A stretch of DNA of 49,278 nucleotides from a bacterium (GCA_027310625.1 DAIDAM010000008.1:1-49278); one strand, 5' to 3'. Shown: positions 29,858 to 37,884, counted from the first letter of the stretch. Notes: generated by a model from the sequence alone, not told the origin. Numbers and translations: made by a program.

Positions 29858-30775
29858 ATGTATGATTTGATAATTATTGGCGGAGGACCGGCCGGTGTTG
29901 CTGCGGGAATCTACGGGGCGAGAAAAAAAATAAAAACCCTTATCATCACCGATTCCTTCGGCGGGCAATCGTTCGTTTCGGCGGGAATCGAAAACTGGAT
30001 AGGGACGAAATCCATTTCCGGTTTCGATTTCGCGAAAATGCTCGAGGAACATCTTCGCGCGCAGGAGGACATAGAAATAGAAGGCGACGACACGGCGACC
30101 GCCGTTGAAAAAACCGGCAATGGATTTTTGGTGACGACCAAGCTCGGAAAAAAATTTGAAACGAAATACATTTTGATAACCACGGGAAGCCAAAGGAGAA
30201 AACTCGGCGTGCCGGGAGAAAAAGAACTGAACGGAAGAGGGGTCTCGTACTGCTCGACGTGCGACGCGCCGCTTTTCAAAGGGAAGGACGTTGTCGTCGT
30301 CGGCAGCGGCAACGCGGGACTGGAAGCCGTCATAGACCTTTTGCCTTATGCGGCGAAAATTTATCTGATGGAGCGTTCGGACAAGTTGAAGGGCGATTCC
30401 GTAACGCAAAAAAAGTTCATTGACAATCCGAAAGTCCAGATTTTGACGATGGCGCAGACGACGGCGATAGAAGGGAAAGATTTCGTGACGGGAATCAAAT
30501 ACCAGGACCTCAAAAGCGGCGAGACGAAAGCGCTTATCGTCGGCGGAGTGTTCGTTCAAATCGGCGCCGTGCCGAGCTCCGATTTGGTGAAAGGGTTGGT
30601 GGAAACGAACCCTTACGGCGAAATAAAAGTGAACCATCAGAATCAGCAGACCTCCGATCCGGCAATCTGGGGGGCGGGCGACGTCACCGACGTTCTTTAC
30701 AAACAAAACAACATTTCGGCGGGGGACGCCGTGAAAGCGGTGCTGAACATAGACGAGCAGTTGCGGAAGAAATGA
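29858..30775 (+). CDS. trxB: Thioredoxin reductase-like FAD/NAD(P) oxidoreductase
   Basis: MYDLIIIGGGPAGVAAGIYGARKK...GVSYCSTCDAPLFKGKDVVVVGSGNAGLEA...GAGDVTD. Confidence 0.92.
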   Translation: MYDLIIIGGGPAGVAAGIYGARKKIKTLIITDSFGGQSFVSAGIENWIGTKSISGFDFAKMLEEHLRAQEDIEIEGDDTATAVEKTGNGFLVTTKLGKKFETKYILITTGSQRRKLGVPGEKELNGRGVSYCSTCDAPLFKGKDVVVVGSGNAGLEAVIDLLPYAAKIYLMERSDKLKGDSVTQKKFIDNPKVQILTMAQTTAIEGKDFVTGIKYQDLKSGETKALIVGGVFVQIGAVPSSDLVKGLVETNPYGEIKVNHQNQQTSDPAIWGAGDVTDVLYKQNNISAGDAVKAVLNIDEQLRKK

Positions 30776-31263
30776 CGTCGTTGAATTGGAATAACTTACT
30801 CAAAATCGTTTATCGGAAAGCGCAGGAAAGCACAAATCCGTCCACACAAAACGCGGCGATTCTCGTTGATGATTCCGGCAAAGTCATTGCGTCTGCCGAT
30901 AATGGATTTCCGTCGGGAATAGCTGAAACGGAGGAACGCATGTTGAAGCCGCTGCGCCATAAGTTCAGCGTGCATGCCGAACGCAACGTTGTCTATCAAG
31001 CCGCAAAATTGGGCATCAAGACCGAAGGACTCACAATGGTGTGTTCATGGGCAACGTGCAGCGACTGCGCGCAAGCGATTATTCAATCAGGAATTGTCCG
31101 CTTAGTGACTCACCAGCAAGCCCTGGAGAAATCAGGCGAGTGGAGAGAAGATATTGACCTTGCGTTCAGCATGCTTCGTGAAGCAGGAATCGAGCTTATA
31201 ATTTATGACGGAAAAATCGGCGGCGTAAAAATCAGACGCAACGGAATCAAGTGGGAACCATAA
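30772..31263 (+). CDS. dCMP/cytidine deaminase-like protein
   Basis: VHAERNVVYQAAK (HAE) ... WATCSDCAQAII (zinc-binding Cys); ATGA overlap with trxB. Confidence 0.85.
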   Translation: MTSLNWNNLLKIVYRKAQESTNPSTQNAAILVDDSGKVIASADNGFPSGIAETEERMLKPLRHKFSVHAERNVVYQAAKLGIKTEGLTMVCSWATCSDCAQAIIQSGIVRLVTHQQALEKSGEWREDIDLAFSMLREAGIELIIYDGKIGGVKIRRNGIKWEP

Positions 31264-31373
31264 GGGCTTGACATAAAGTGATTGGTACGCTTAAAATATC
31301 GTTTACTTTTAATCGTACGCAGTTCAACAACCGGACTGGTCGCTGGTCACCGGTCACTACGTTGCTCCAATCT

Positions 31374-31664
31374 ATGAACTTCAAACCCTTATCCAATCGC
31401 GTTTTCATCGAGCCGCTGGAGGAAGAAAAAACCACGAAGTCGGGAATCGTAATTCCGGACACCGCAGAAAAAGAAAAACCCGTCAAGGGAAAAATTCTTG
31501 CCGTCGGTCCGGGAAAATTGAACGATAAAGGCGAGCGCTCGCCGATGTCAGTCAAAGTCGGCGACACAGTGCTTTTCAAAAAATACGGACCGGACGAAAT
31601 AGAAATCGAAGGCAAAAAATATCTGGTCGGCGATGAGGAAGATATATTAGCAATTTTGGAATAA
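31374..31664 (+). CDS. groES: Co-chaperonin GroES
   Basis: MNFKPLSNRVFIEPLEEEKTTKSGIVIPDTAEKEKPVKGKILAVGPG...VKVGDTVLFKKYG. Confidence 0.95.
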   Translation: MNFKPLSNRVFIEPLEEEKTTKSGIVIPDTAEKEKPVKGKILAVGPGKLNDKGERSPMSVKVGDTVLFKKYGPDEIEIEGKKYLVGDEEDILAILE

Positions 31665-31766
31665 TCACGAAATTAATCACGAATCGCGTCTCGAATTATC
31701 TCGAACCGGCTTACTTAGAGAACATTAGAGAAAACATTTCGTGATTGATTCGAAAAAAATATTATC

Positions 31767-33413
31767 ATGGCAAAACAAATCTTATTCGACGAAAACGCGC
31801 GGGTGGCGCTCAAAAAGGGAATAGACAAACTCGCGCAGGCGGTGAGAATGACGCTCGGTCCGCGGGGGCGGGCGGTCGTCATTGAAAAAGGATACGGCGC
31901 GCCGCAAGTTACTTTTGACGGCGTGACGGTGGCGAAAGAAGTCGAGCTGGAAGATAAATACGAAAATCTCGGCGCCGATTTTATCAAACAGGCGGCGGAC
32001 AAAACGAACGACAACGTCGGCGACGGCACGACCACTTCCGTCGTTTTGGCGCACGCGATGATTGAGGAAGGCGAAAAAGCGATACGCGACAAAGGGTTCA
32101 ACGTCATTCAGCTTTCGGAGGAACTCAAAAAAGCCGCCAGCGAAGTCGTGAAGTCGCTTGAAGCCCAGCGCGAGGCGATAAACGACAACAAAAAAGTTGA
32201 GGAAGTGGCGACGCTTTCGGCAAAGGACGCCGAAATCGGCAAGCTCATCGCCGAAGTGATGGGAAAAATCGGCAAAGAGGGCGTCGTTACAATTGAGGAT
32301 TCAAACACCATCGGCAACTCTTACGAAATGGTGGAGGGAATGCAGTTCGACCGCGGCTACGTTTCGCCGTACATGATAACGAACGCGGAAAGAATGGAAG
32401 CGATTTTGGAAGACCCGCACATTTTGGTTACCGACAAAAAGATTTCTTCCATCCAGGAACTTCTGCCGCTCCTTGATAAACTCCTTCAGGCGGGCAAGAA
32501 GGAACTTGTCATCATCGCCGACGAAGTGGAGGGCGAAGCGCTGGCGACGCTTCTCGTCAACAAACTGCGCGGAATTTTCACGGCGCTGGCGGTGAAAGCG
32601 CCGGGCTTCGGCGACAGAAGAAAAGAAATGCTTCAGGACGTCGCGATTGTCACCGGCGCGACATACGTTTCGGAAGACGTCGGCAAAAAACTGGAAAATA
32701 TTGAAATCGCCGATTTGGGTCATGCCCATAAAGTTGTTTCCAACAAAGACAACACGACCGTCGTCGGCGGCAAAGGCGACAAGAAAGCGATTGACGAGAG
32801 AATCGCGCAGCTCAAAATGCAGATTAAGAAAACTGACTCCGAGTTTGACAAAGAGAAACTGCAGGAGCGGCTCGGCAAACTTTCGGGCGGCGTGGCTGTT
32901 ATCAAAGTCGGCGCGCCGACGGAAACGGCGCAGAAAGAATTGAAACAAAGGGTGGAAGACGCCGTCTCGGCGACGAGAGCGGCGATGGAAGAGGGAATCG
33001 TGCCGGGGGGCGGAATCGCGCTTTACAACGTCGCCACCGGGATGTCGGGAACGGCGAAAGAGAAAAACGATGTCGGAAAAGCGGCCGCGGCGATAATCAA
33101 CCGCGCGCTCGTTTCGCCGGTTCAGGCGATTGTCGCCAACAGCGGCGAGCACTGGAGCAGAGTGGAAGCGGAACTCTCAAAACGCTCGCAATCGGATTCT
33201 TGGAAAGGGTTCAACGCGCTCACCAATCAAACGGGCGATTTGAAATCAGCCGGCATCGTTGACCCGCTGAAAGTCGTCAAGACCGCTTTTATGAACGCCG
33301 TTTCCGTCGCCGCCAATTATTTGACCGTCGGCGCGGCGATGACGAACTTGCCGGAGAAAAAGAATCCGCCAACCGGCGGAATGGGAATGGGCGATATGGG
33401 GGGAGATTACTGA
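31767..33413 (+). CDS. groEL: Chaperonin GroEL
   Basis: MAKQILFDENARVALKKGIDKLAQAVRMTLGPRGRAVVIEKGYGAPQVTFDGVTVAKE... C-terminal GGMGMGDMGG. Confidence 0.98.
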   Translation: MAKQILFDENARVALKKGIDKLAQAVRMTLGPRGRAVVIEKGYGAPQVTFDGVTVAKEVELEDKYENLGADFIKQAADKTNDNVGDGTTTSVVLAHAMIEEGEKAIRDKGFNVIQLSEELKKAASEVVKSLEAQREAINDNKKVEEVATLSAKDAEIGKLIAEVMGKIGKEGVVTIEDSNTIGNSYEMVEGMQFDRGYVSPYMITNAERMEAILEDPHILVTDKKISSIQELLPLLDKLLQAGKKELVIIADEVEGEALATLLVNKLRGIFTALAVKAPGFGDRRKEMLQDVAIVTGATYVSEDVGKKLENIEIADLGHAHKVVSNKDNTTVVGGKGDKKAIDERIAQLKMQIKKTDSEFDKEKLQERLGKLSGGVAVIKVGAPTETAQKELKQRVEDAVSATRAAMEEGIVPGGGIALYNVATGMSGTAKEKNDVGKAAAAIINRALVSPVQAIVANSGEHWSRVEAELSKRSQSDSWKGFNALTNQTGDLKSAGIVDPLKVVKTAFMNAVSVAANYLTVGAAMTNLPEKKNPPTGGMGMGDMGGDY

Positions 33414-33420
33414 ACAAACA

Positions 33421-33444
33421 AAAAACCGCCCCGGCGGTTTTTTG
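33421..33444 (+). terminator. Rho-independent terminator after groEL
   Basis: AAAAACCGCCCCGGCGGTTTTTTG. Confidence 0.9.
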
Positions 33445-33445
33445 T

Positions 33446-33475
33446 TTGACTTGATTCTCGCCGGAGAGGTATTCT
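33446..33475 (+). promoter_or_regulatory. Promoter fused to groEL terminator
   Basis: TTGACT (33446-33451), 18-nt spacer, TATTCT (33470-33475). Confidence 0.55.
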
Positions 33476-33540
33476 TTTCTCGGTACTACCTGAAAGATTT
33501 CTTTCAGGGCTGAACAACTTTTTCATCGGAGAGCCATAAC

Positions 33541-33825
33541 ATGAGCGCAATGGAAGAACTTTGCAGGATGACCTACGCAGTTGAACACAATCCCAATTGC
33601 CGGATGCCGTTCATGGTGCGATTGGCTGGCCGTGCAGCCGCCGCCGTAGATTTCAAACCCCCCGAGTGGACAGATGACGTACTCGGCTACGGCAAGACCA
33701 TGGAGGGGGCGGCGAGACGCGCGCTGTCTAAACGCAAAAGGCAGCAAAAGATTCCTCTTCGGAGACTGCTCGTTGAGCGCGAGAAACACCACGAACCACG
33801 GCTTATCGCCGTTGGATACAGATAA
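33541..33825 (+). CDS. Small protein of unknown function (94 aa)
   Basis: Flanked by promoter-like and terminator sequences; no family recognised. Confidence 0.55.
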   Translation: MSAMEELCRMTYAVEHNPNCRMPFMVRLAGRAAAAVDFKPPEWTDDVLGYGKTMEGAARRALSKRKRQQKIPLRRLLVEREKHHEPRLIAVGYR

Positions 33826-33852
33826 GGCAGCGGGGTCCGCAGGGGTCCGTAA

Positions 33853-33882
33853 GGGCGGCACAGAGCAACGCCGCCCTTTTTG
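33853..33882 (+). terminator. Rho-independent terminator
   Basis: GGGCGGCACAGAGCAACGCCGCCCTTTTTG. Confidence 0.85.
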
Positions 33883-33883
33883 T

Positions 33884-33913
33884 TTGACTTACCCGCCCAT
33901 GAAAGATTATTCT
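33884..33913 (+). promoter_or_regulatory. Promoter fused to preceding terminator (threonine synthase)
   Basis: TTGACT-18 nt-TATTCT, same layout as 33446-33475. Confidence 0.55.
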
Positions 33914-33979
33914 CTTTTCAGCGCCTGAAGGCATTTATGATTTTTTCGGGCATTGATTGACAACCAAGAGGAGACAAAA

Positions 33980-35311
33980 GTGAAAGCGAAAAATGAATTG
34001 AGCTGGATGCAGTGCATGCGCTGCGGTTCGAAGGTTCCTCTCTACGGCGCAAAGAGTTTCCTGTGTCGCTGCGGCGGCTTGTACGATGTCCGCCACGATT
34101 TCTCGGAGATTGCTAGAGGGGGGCGTGTCTATTGGCATGACGTTTTCGACAAGCGTTGCCGCCCGGTAAGGGGGCATGCGGAAACAACCTCCGGGGTTTG
34201 GAGATTCACGGAGCTCGTCATGCCGAGCATCGAGCGTTACAACATCGTGACGCTGGGCGAGGGCGTTATGCCGTTCTGGCGCGCGGGGGAGAACCTTCGC
34301 AACTGGGTCGGCGGCAACCTTGACCTTTGGATTATGCCGGAAGGCCTTACGCCAACCGCATCGTTCAAAGATTTCGGCGGTACGGTGATGGTCAGCGTCG
34401 CGAAGCAATCCGGCGTGGAAGCGATCGGCTGCGCCTCCACGGGCGATACTTCTGCGATGGCGGCGGCATACGCGGCGGCGGCGGGGATGAAATGCGTCGT
34501 TGTCCTGCCGAAAGGCAAAGTCACCGACGCCCAACTCGTTCAACCGCTTGCTTACGGCGCCAAAGTCATCAGCATCCCGGGCAGTTTCGACGACTGCATG
34601 CGGGTTGTGCGCGAACTGGTTGACGCCGGCAAGATGTTTCCCGCGAACAGCCTGAATCCGGCGCGCATCGAAGGGCATCAGGCGACCGTGTTCCTGGCCG
34701 CCCAGTTTTTCGACTGGTGTCTTCCGGACTGGTTTGTCGTTCCCATTGGTAACGGCAGCAATTCCAGTTCGGTCGGTAAAGGCATGCGCACGTTGTCCGA
34801 ATTGGGACTTGTCGGTCGGCGTTCGCGGATTCTCGGCACGCAGTCCGAAGCGGCAAACCCCCTCGCTATGTCATGGGGAACGGTTCAAAAAGACGGCTGC
34901 GCCCAGGCGAGCGAGAGTGAATGGATGAAAGCATACAAACCTCTCGAGGAGCTGGGGGATACAACGGCGACAGCCGCGAGGATAGGAAACCCCGTCTCTG
35001 CCGAGAAGGTCATGCGCGAAGTGGTTTCCGCCGACGGTGCGGTGCTTACTGTGTCGGAAATCGGCCTCAATACCGCTGTGCTCGTGGCTGGCCGAGACGG
35101 GCACTTCGTCTGTCCCCAGACAGGGATGGCTCTCGCGGGATTGCGCAAAGCCGTACCCCTCGGGCTGATTCGCGAAAGGGAACGGGTCGTCGTCGTTTCC
35201 ACGGCGGCCGGCATCAAGTTTCCCGGCGTGGTCACCGAGTACGGTGACGGAACGGTTCTCGAAACCGGGAGCTGCAGAACCGAGGAAATCGCCGAAGCGA
35301 TCGGCGTTTGA
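33980..35311 (+). CDS. thrC: Threonine synthase
   Basis: GTG start with SD AGAGGAG; N-terminal Zn ribbon CMRCGSKVPLYG...CRCGGLYDVRHDF; PLP-lysine region GLTPTASFKDFGGTVMVS. Confidence 0.88.
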   Translation: MKAKNELSWMQCMRCGSKVPLYGAKSFLCRCGGLYDVRHDFSEIARGGRVYWHDVFDKRCRPVRGHAETTSGVWRFTELVMPSIERYNIVTLGEGVMPFWRAGENLRNWVGGNLDLWIMPEGLTPTASFKDFGGTVMVSVAKQSGVEAIGCASTGDTSAMAAAYAAAAGMKCVVVLPKGKVTDAQLVQPLAYGAKVISIPGSFDDCMRVVRELVDAGKMFPANSLNPARIEGHQATVFLAAQFFDWCLPDWFVVPIGNGSNSSSVGKGMRTLSELGLVGRRSRILGTQSEAANPLAMSWGTVQKDGCAQASESEWMKAYKPLEELGDTTATAARIGNPVSAEKVMREVVSADGAVLTVSEIGLNTAVLVAGRDGHFVCPQTGMALAGLRKAVPLGLIRERERVVVVSTAAGIKFPGVVTEYGDGTVLETGSCRTEEIAEAIGV

Positions 35312-35329
35312 GAATGGGCGAGTTCGCCC

Positions 35330-35356
35330 GGGCGGTGCGTTGCGCCGCCCTTTTTG
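35330..35356 (+). terminator. Rho-independent terminator
   Basis: GGGCGGTGCGTTGCGCCGCCCTTTTTG. Confidence 0.85.
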
Positions 35357-35357
35357 T

Positions 35358-35386
35358 TTGAAAACTATGTTTTATAGTGATAAAAT
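35358..35386 (+). promoter_or_regulatory. Candidate promoter for the lemA region
   Basis: TTGAAA-17 nt-TAAAAT overlapping the preceding terminator tail. Confidence 0.5.
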
Positions 35387-35404
35387 CAACTTATGTCAGG
35401 TAGT

Positions 35405-35475
35405 GTCGTGCCTGAGGCAGATCCCTGCCCGTCCCTGCCTGCGGCAGGCAGGCGGCAGGCAGGCGCCTCTGGCGG
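35405..35475. repeat. Nested palindromic repeats (CCTGCCTG..CAGGCAGG inside GCCTGAGGC..GCCTCTGGCGGA)
   Basis: GTGCCTGAGGCAGATCCCTGCCCGTCCCTGCCTGCGGCAGGCAGGCGGCAGGCAGGCGCCTCTGGCGGA. Confidence 0.8.
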
Positions 35476-35489
35476 AAAAATTCAATTGC

Positions 35490-35537
35490 TGTGCTAAAGC
35501 ACAACGCTATGCTATAGCATAGTGGCTGATTTTTTCA
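35490..35537. repeat. Composite palindrome family (CTATGCTATAGCATAGTGGC)
   Basis: TGTGCTAAAGCACAACGCTATGCTATAGCATAGTGGCTGATTTTTT. Confidence 0.85.
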
Positions 35538-35627
35538 CATTGGCTTCTTGCAAAGATATCGTAAATAATTTAAATAATTATTGATGAGTTGAATTTCCCT
35601 GCCTGTGATAGGCAGGTACTACTTGGT

Positions 35628-35693
35628 ATGCCTGAAGCATTCTGGATAATCGTCGGAGTCATATTCATCTTATTCGTTTTATTTTTCATATGA
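35628..35693 (+). CDS. Candidate 21-aa single-TM microprotein coupled to lemA
   Basis: MPEAFWIIVGVIFILFVLFFI*, stop overlaps lemA start (ATGA). Confidence 0.35.
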   Translation: MPEAFWIIVGVIFILFVLFFI

Positions 35694-36244
35694 GCGTTAC
35701 AAATATTGTCATCGTCATTGTCATCGTCATTGCCCTCTGGCTGGTTTACGTCTACAACCGCCTTGTTACTTTGCGGAATCGCGCGAAAGAGGCGCTGTCC
35801 GATATTGATGTTCAGACCAAACGGCGTTACGACCTGATTCCGAATCTCGTCGAAAGTGTGAAAGGTTACATGAAGCACGAGCGCGTGGTTTTTGAAAAAG
35901 TCACCGAGGCGCGCACTCGGGCGATGGGCGCAACGAGCAATAAAGACAAAGCCGCCGCCGAGAATATGCTTTCCGGCACGCTTAAAACCTTGTTCGCCGT
36001 CGCCGAAAATTATCCGCAGCTGAAAGCAAACGAAAACTTCATGCAACTTCAGCAGGAACTCACGGACACGGAAGACAAAATCCAGGCGGCGCGCCGGTTT
36101 TACAACGGCAGCGTGCGCGATATGAACATCGCCATCCAAACTTTTCCGACGAACGTCATTGCGAATACTTTCGGCTTCGCGGCCATGGAATTTTTCGGCG
36201 TAGAGAATGAAGCAGAGCGCCAGCCGGTGAAAGTTAGTTTTTAA
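35690..36244 (+). CDS. lemA: LemA family protein
   Basis: YNRLVTLRNRAKEALSDIDVQTKRRYDLIPNLVESVKGYMKHE...AARRFYNGSVRDMN. Confidence 0.95.
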   Translation: MSVTNIVIVIVIVIALWLVYVYNRLVTLRNRAKEALSDIDVQTKRRYDLIPNLVESVKGYMKHERVVFEKVTEARTRAMGATSNKDKAAAENMLSGTLKTLFAVAENYPQLKANENFMQLQQELTDTEDKIQAARRFYNGSVRDMNIAIQTFPTNVIANTFGFAAMEFFGVENEAERQPVKVSF

Positions 36245-36246
36245 TA

Positions 36247-36843
36247 ATGGAAGTATCGACGGTTATCTTCGATTTTGCCGGCGTTTTGACCACCGGTAAT
36301 TTTTTTCCTGCCCTGGCGAAGAGATTAAGCGATAAATTTGGAGTAGATCGCGGAGAAACGGAAAAGAGATTGTACGCTAACGAGAAAGCATATATGAAAG
36401 GGGAGGAGACAACGAAGGATTTTTGGGAAAAGTGTTTTCCTAATGCAGAAATTACATTGGAAGATTTCGTAGGCGAATTTAGTGAAGCGTATGAACTCAA
36501 CCCCGCCGTTTTGAATATAATCAAAGACATCAAAAAGAATTACAGCACTTTTTTGCATTCGGACAACTTCGATGCTCTCAGCTCGGCTATAAAAAATGAT
36601 CAGCGCATTACACCCCTTTTCGAAAATATGTTCTTTTCGAACGAGTTGGGTTCGACGAAGGAAGAAGAAAATTCTTTCCTTGCGGTTCTAGAAGATGCCG
36701 GCAAAAAACCCAGCGAGTGTGTTTTTATTGACGACAAAGAGAAAAATCTCAAAGCCCCAAGCAAAATAGGTATGCATACTTTACTTTTCAAGGAGCCGGA
36801 GCAATTATTGATTGACCTTAGAAATCTCGGTTTAAAAATATAG
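36247..36843 (+). CDS. HAD-superfamily hydrolase
   Basis: VIFDFAGVLTTGNF...FFSNELGSTKEEENSFLAVLEDAGKKPSECVFIDDKEKNLKAPSKIGMHTLLF. Confidence 0.8.
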   Translation: MEVSTVIFDFAGVLTTGNFFPALAKRLSDKFGVDRGETEKRLYANEKAYMKGEETTKDFWEKCFPNAEITLEDFVGEFSEAYELNPAVLNIIKDIKKNYSTFLHSDNFDALSSAIKNDQRITPLFENMFFSNELGSTKEEENSFLAVLEDAGKKPSECVFIDDKEKNLKAPSKIGMHTLLFKEPEQLLIDLRNLGLKI

Positions 36844-37743
36844 ATGGCCAACATTTATAATCAACAAGAATCGAATATACGTCGTACATGGGTGCTTTTC
36901 AGCGCGTTTCTGATTGTCGTCATCGGGCTCGGCTGGGTATTTTCTTACGTTTACGGCAATCCGGGGATTTTGTGGTTTGCGGCGGCGTTCAGCATTATTT
37001 CAAGCGTTTTGAGCTACTGGTATTCCGACAAACTCGCGCTTTCGATGGCGCGCGCCGTTCAAATCGAAAAAAAAGACAATCCGCAGCTCTATAACATAAT
37101 TGAAAATCTTTCCATAACCGCTGGCTTGCCGATGCCGCGAGTGTATATCGCGCCGGGACAGCAAATAAACGCCTTTGCGACGGGACGAGATCCGCAGCAC
37201 GCCGCCGTCGCCGTCACGGAAGGCGCGCTCAAGCGTCTGGACAAAACCGAACTTGAAGGAGTCCTCGCCCACGAACTTTCTCACGTCGGCAACCGCGACA
37301 TTCTCGTATCCACCGTCGCCGTCGTTCTTGCGGGAATAATTTCCCTTTTGAGCGATTTCTTTTTGCGCTCGCTCTTTTGGGGCGGTTTCGGAAGGAGAAA
37401 CGACAACAATCGCGGCGGAGAAATTTTTTTTCTCATCGGTTTTGTTCTCTCGATACTCGCGCCCATCGGCGTGATGCTTATTCAGCTCGCGATTTCGCGG
37501 CGGCGCGAGTCGCTTGCCGACGCCTCGGGAGTTCTTCTCACGCGCTATCCCGGCGGTCTGATTTCGGCGCTCAAAAAAATCGCCGCCGACCAAATACCGC
37601 TGCCGACAGCGCGCGATTCCACGGCGCATCTCTGGCTCGATAATCCTTTCAAAGGCGAATCGACATCATGGTGGCAGAAATTATTTATGACCCATCCGCC
37701 GATAGAAGAGCGTATCGCTGCACTAGAACAAATGTCGAGATGA
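36844..37743 (+). CDS. htpX: HtpX-like M48 metalloprotease
   Basis: LEGVLAHELSHVGNRDILV (HExxH) ... THPPIEERIAALEQM. Confidence 0.95.
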   Translation: MANIYNQQESNIRRTWVLFSAFLIVVIGLGWVFSYVYGNPGILWFAAAFSIISSVLSYWYSDKLALSMARAVQIEKKDNPQLYNIIENLSITAGLPMPRVYIAPGQQINAFATGRDPQHAAVAVTEGALKRLDKTELEGVLAHELSHVGNRDILVSTVAVVLAGIISLLSDFFLRSLFWGGFGRRNDNNRGGEIFFLIGFVLSILAPIGVMLIQLAISRRRESLADASGVLLTRYPGGLISALKKIAADQIPLPTARDSTAHLWLDNPFKGESTSWWQKLFMTHPPIEERIAALEQMSR

Positions 37744-37753
37744 TTTTTACTTG

Positions 37754-37830
37754 CCCCGTCACCAAAAGAGCAGCAGATTCATTTCTTCCCGGCGGTGAGC
37801 CGAGGAAGCACTGCTCTTTTTGGTGCGGGG
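37754..37830. repeat. Palindromic element, CACCAAA family
   Basis: CCCCGTCACCAAAAGAGCAG ... CTGCTCTTTTTGGTGCGGGG; same family as 25521-25594. Confidence 0.88.
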
Positions 37831-37880
37831 TGACCCATCCGCCGATAGAAGAACGGATTGCGGCGTTGGAACAAATGTAA
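37831..37880 (+). pseudogene. Duplicated htpX 3' end (synonymously diverged)
   Basis: TGACCCATCCGCCGATAGAAGAACGGATTGCGGCGTTGGAACAAATGTAA = THPPIEERIAALEQM*. Confidence 0.85.
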
Positions 37881-37884
37881 ACAA

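Noticed and set aside
31264-31373. CIRCE/HrcA operator upstream of groES
   Set aside because: No TTAGCACTC-N9-GAGTGCTAA-like inverted repeat seen; only a TTGACA-like promoter is plausible.
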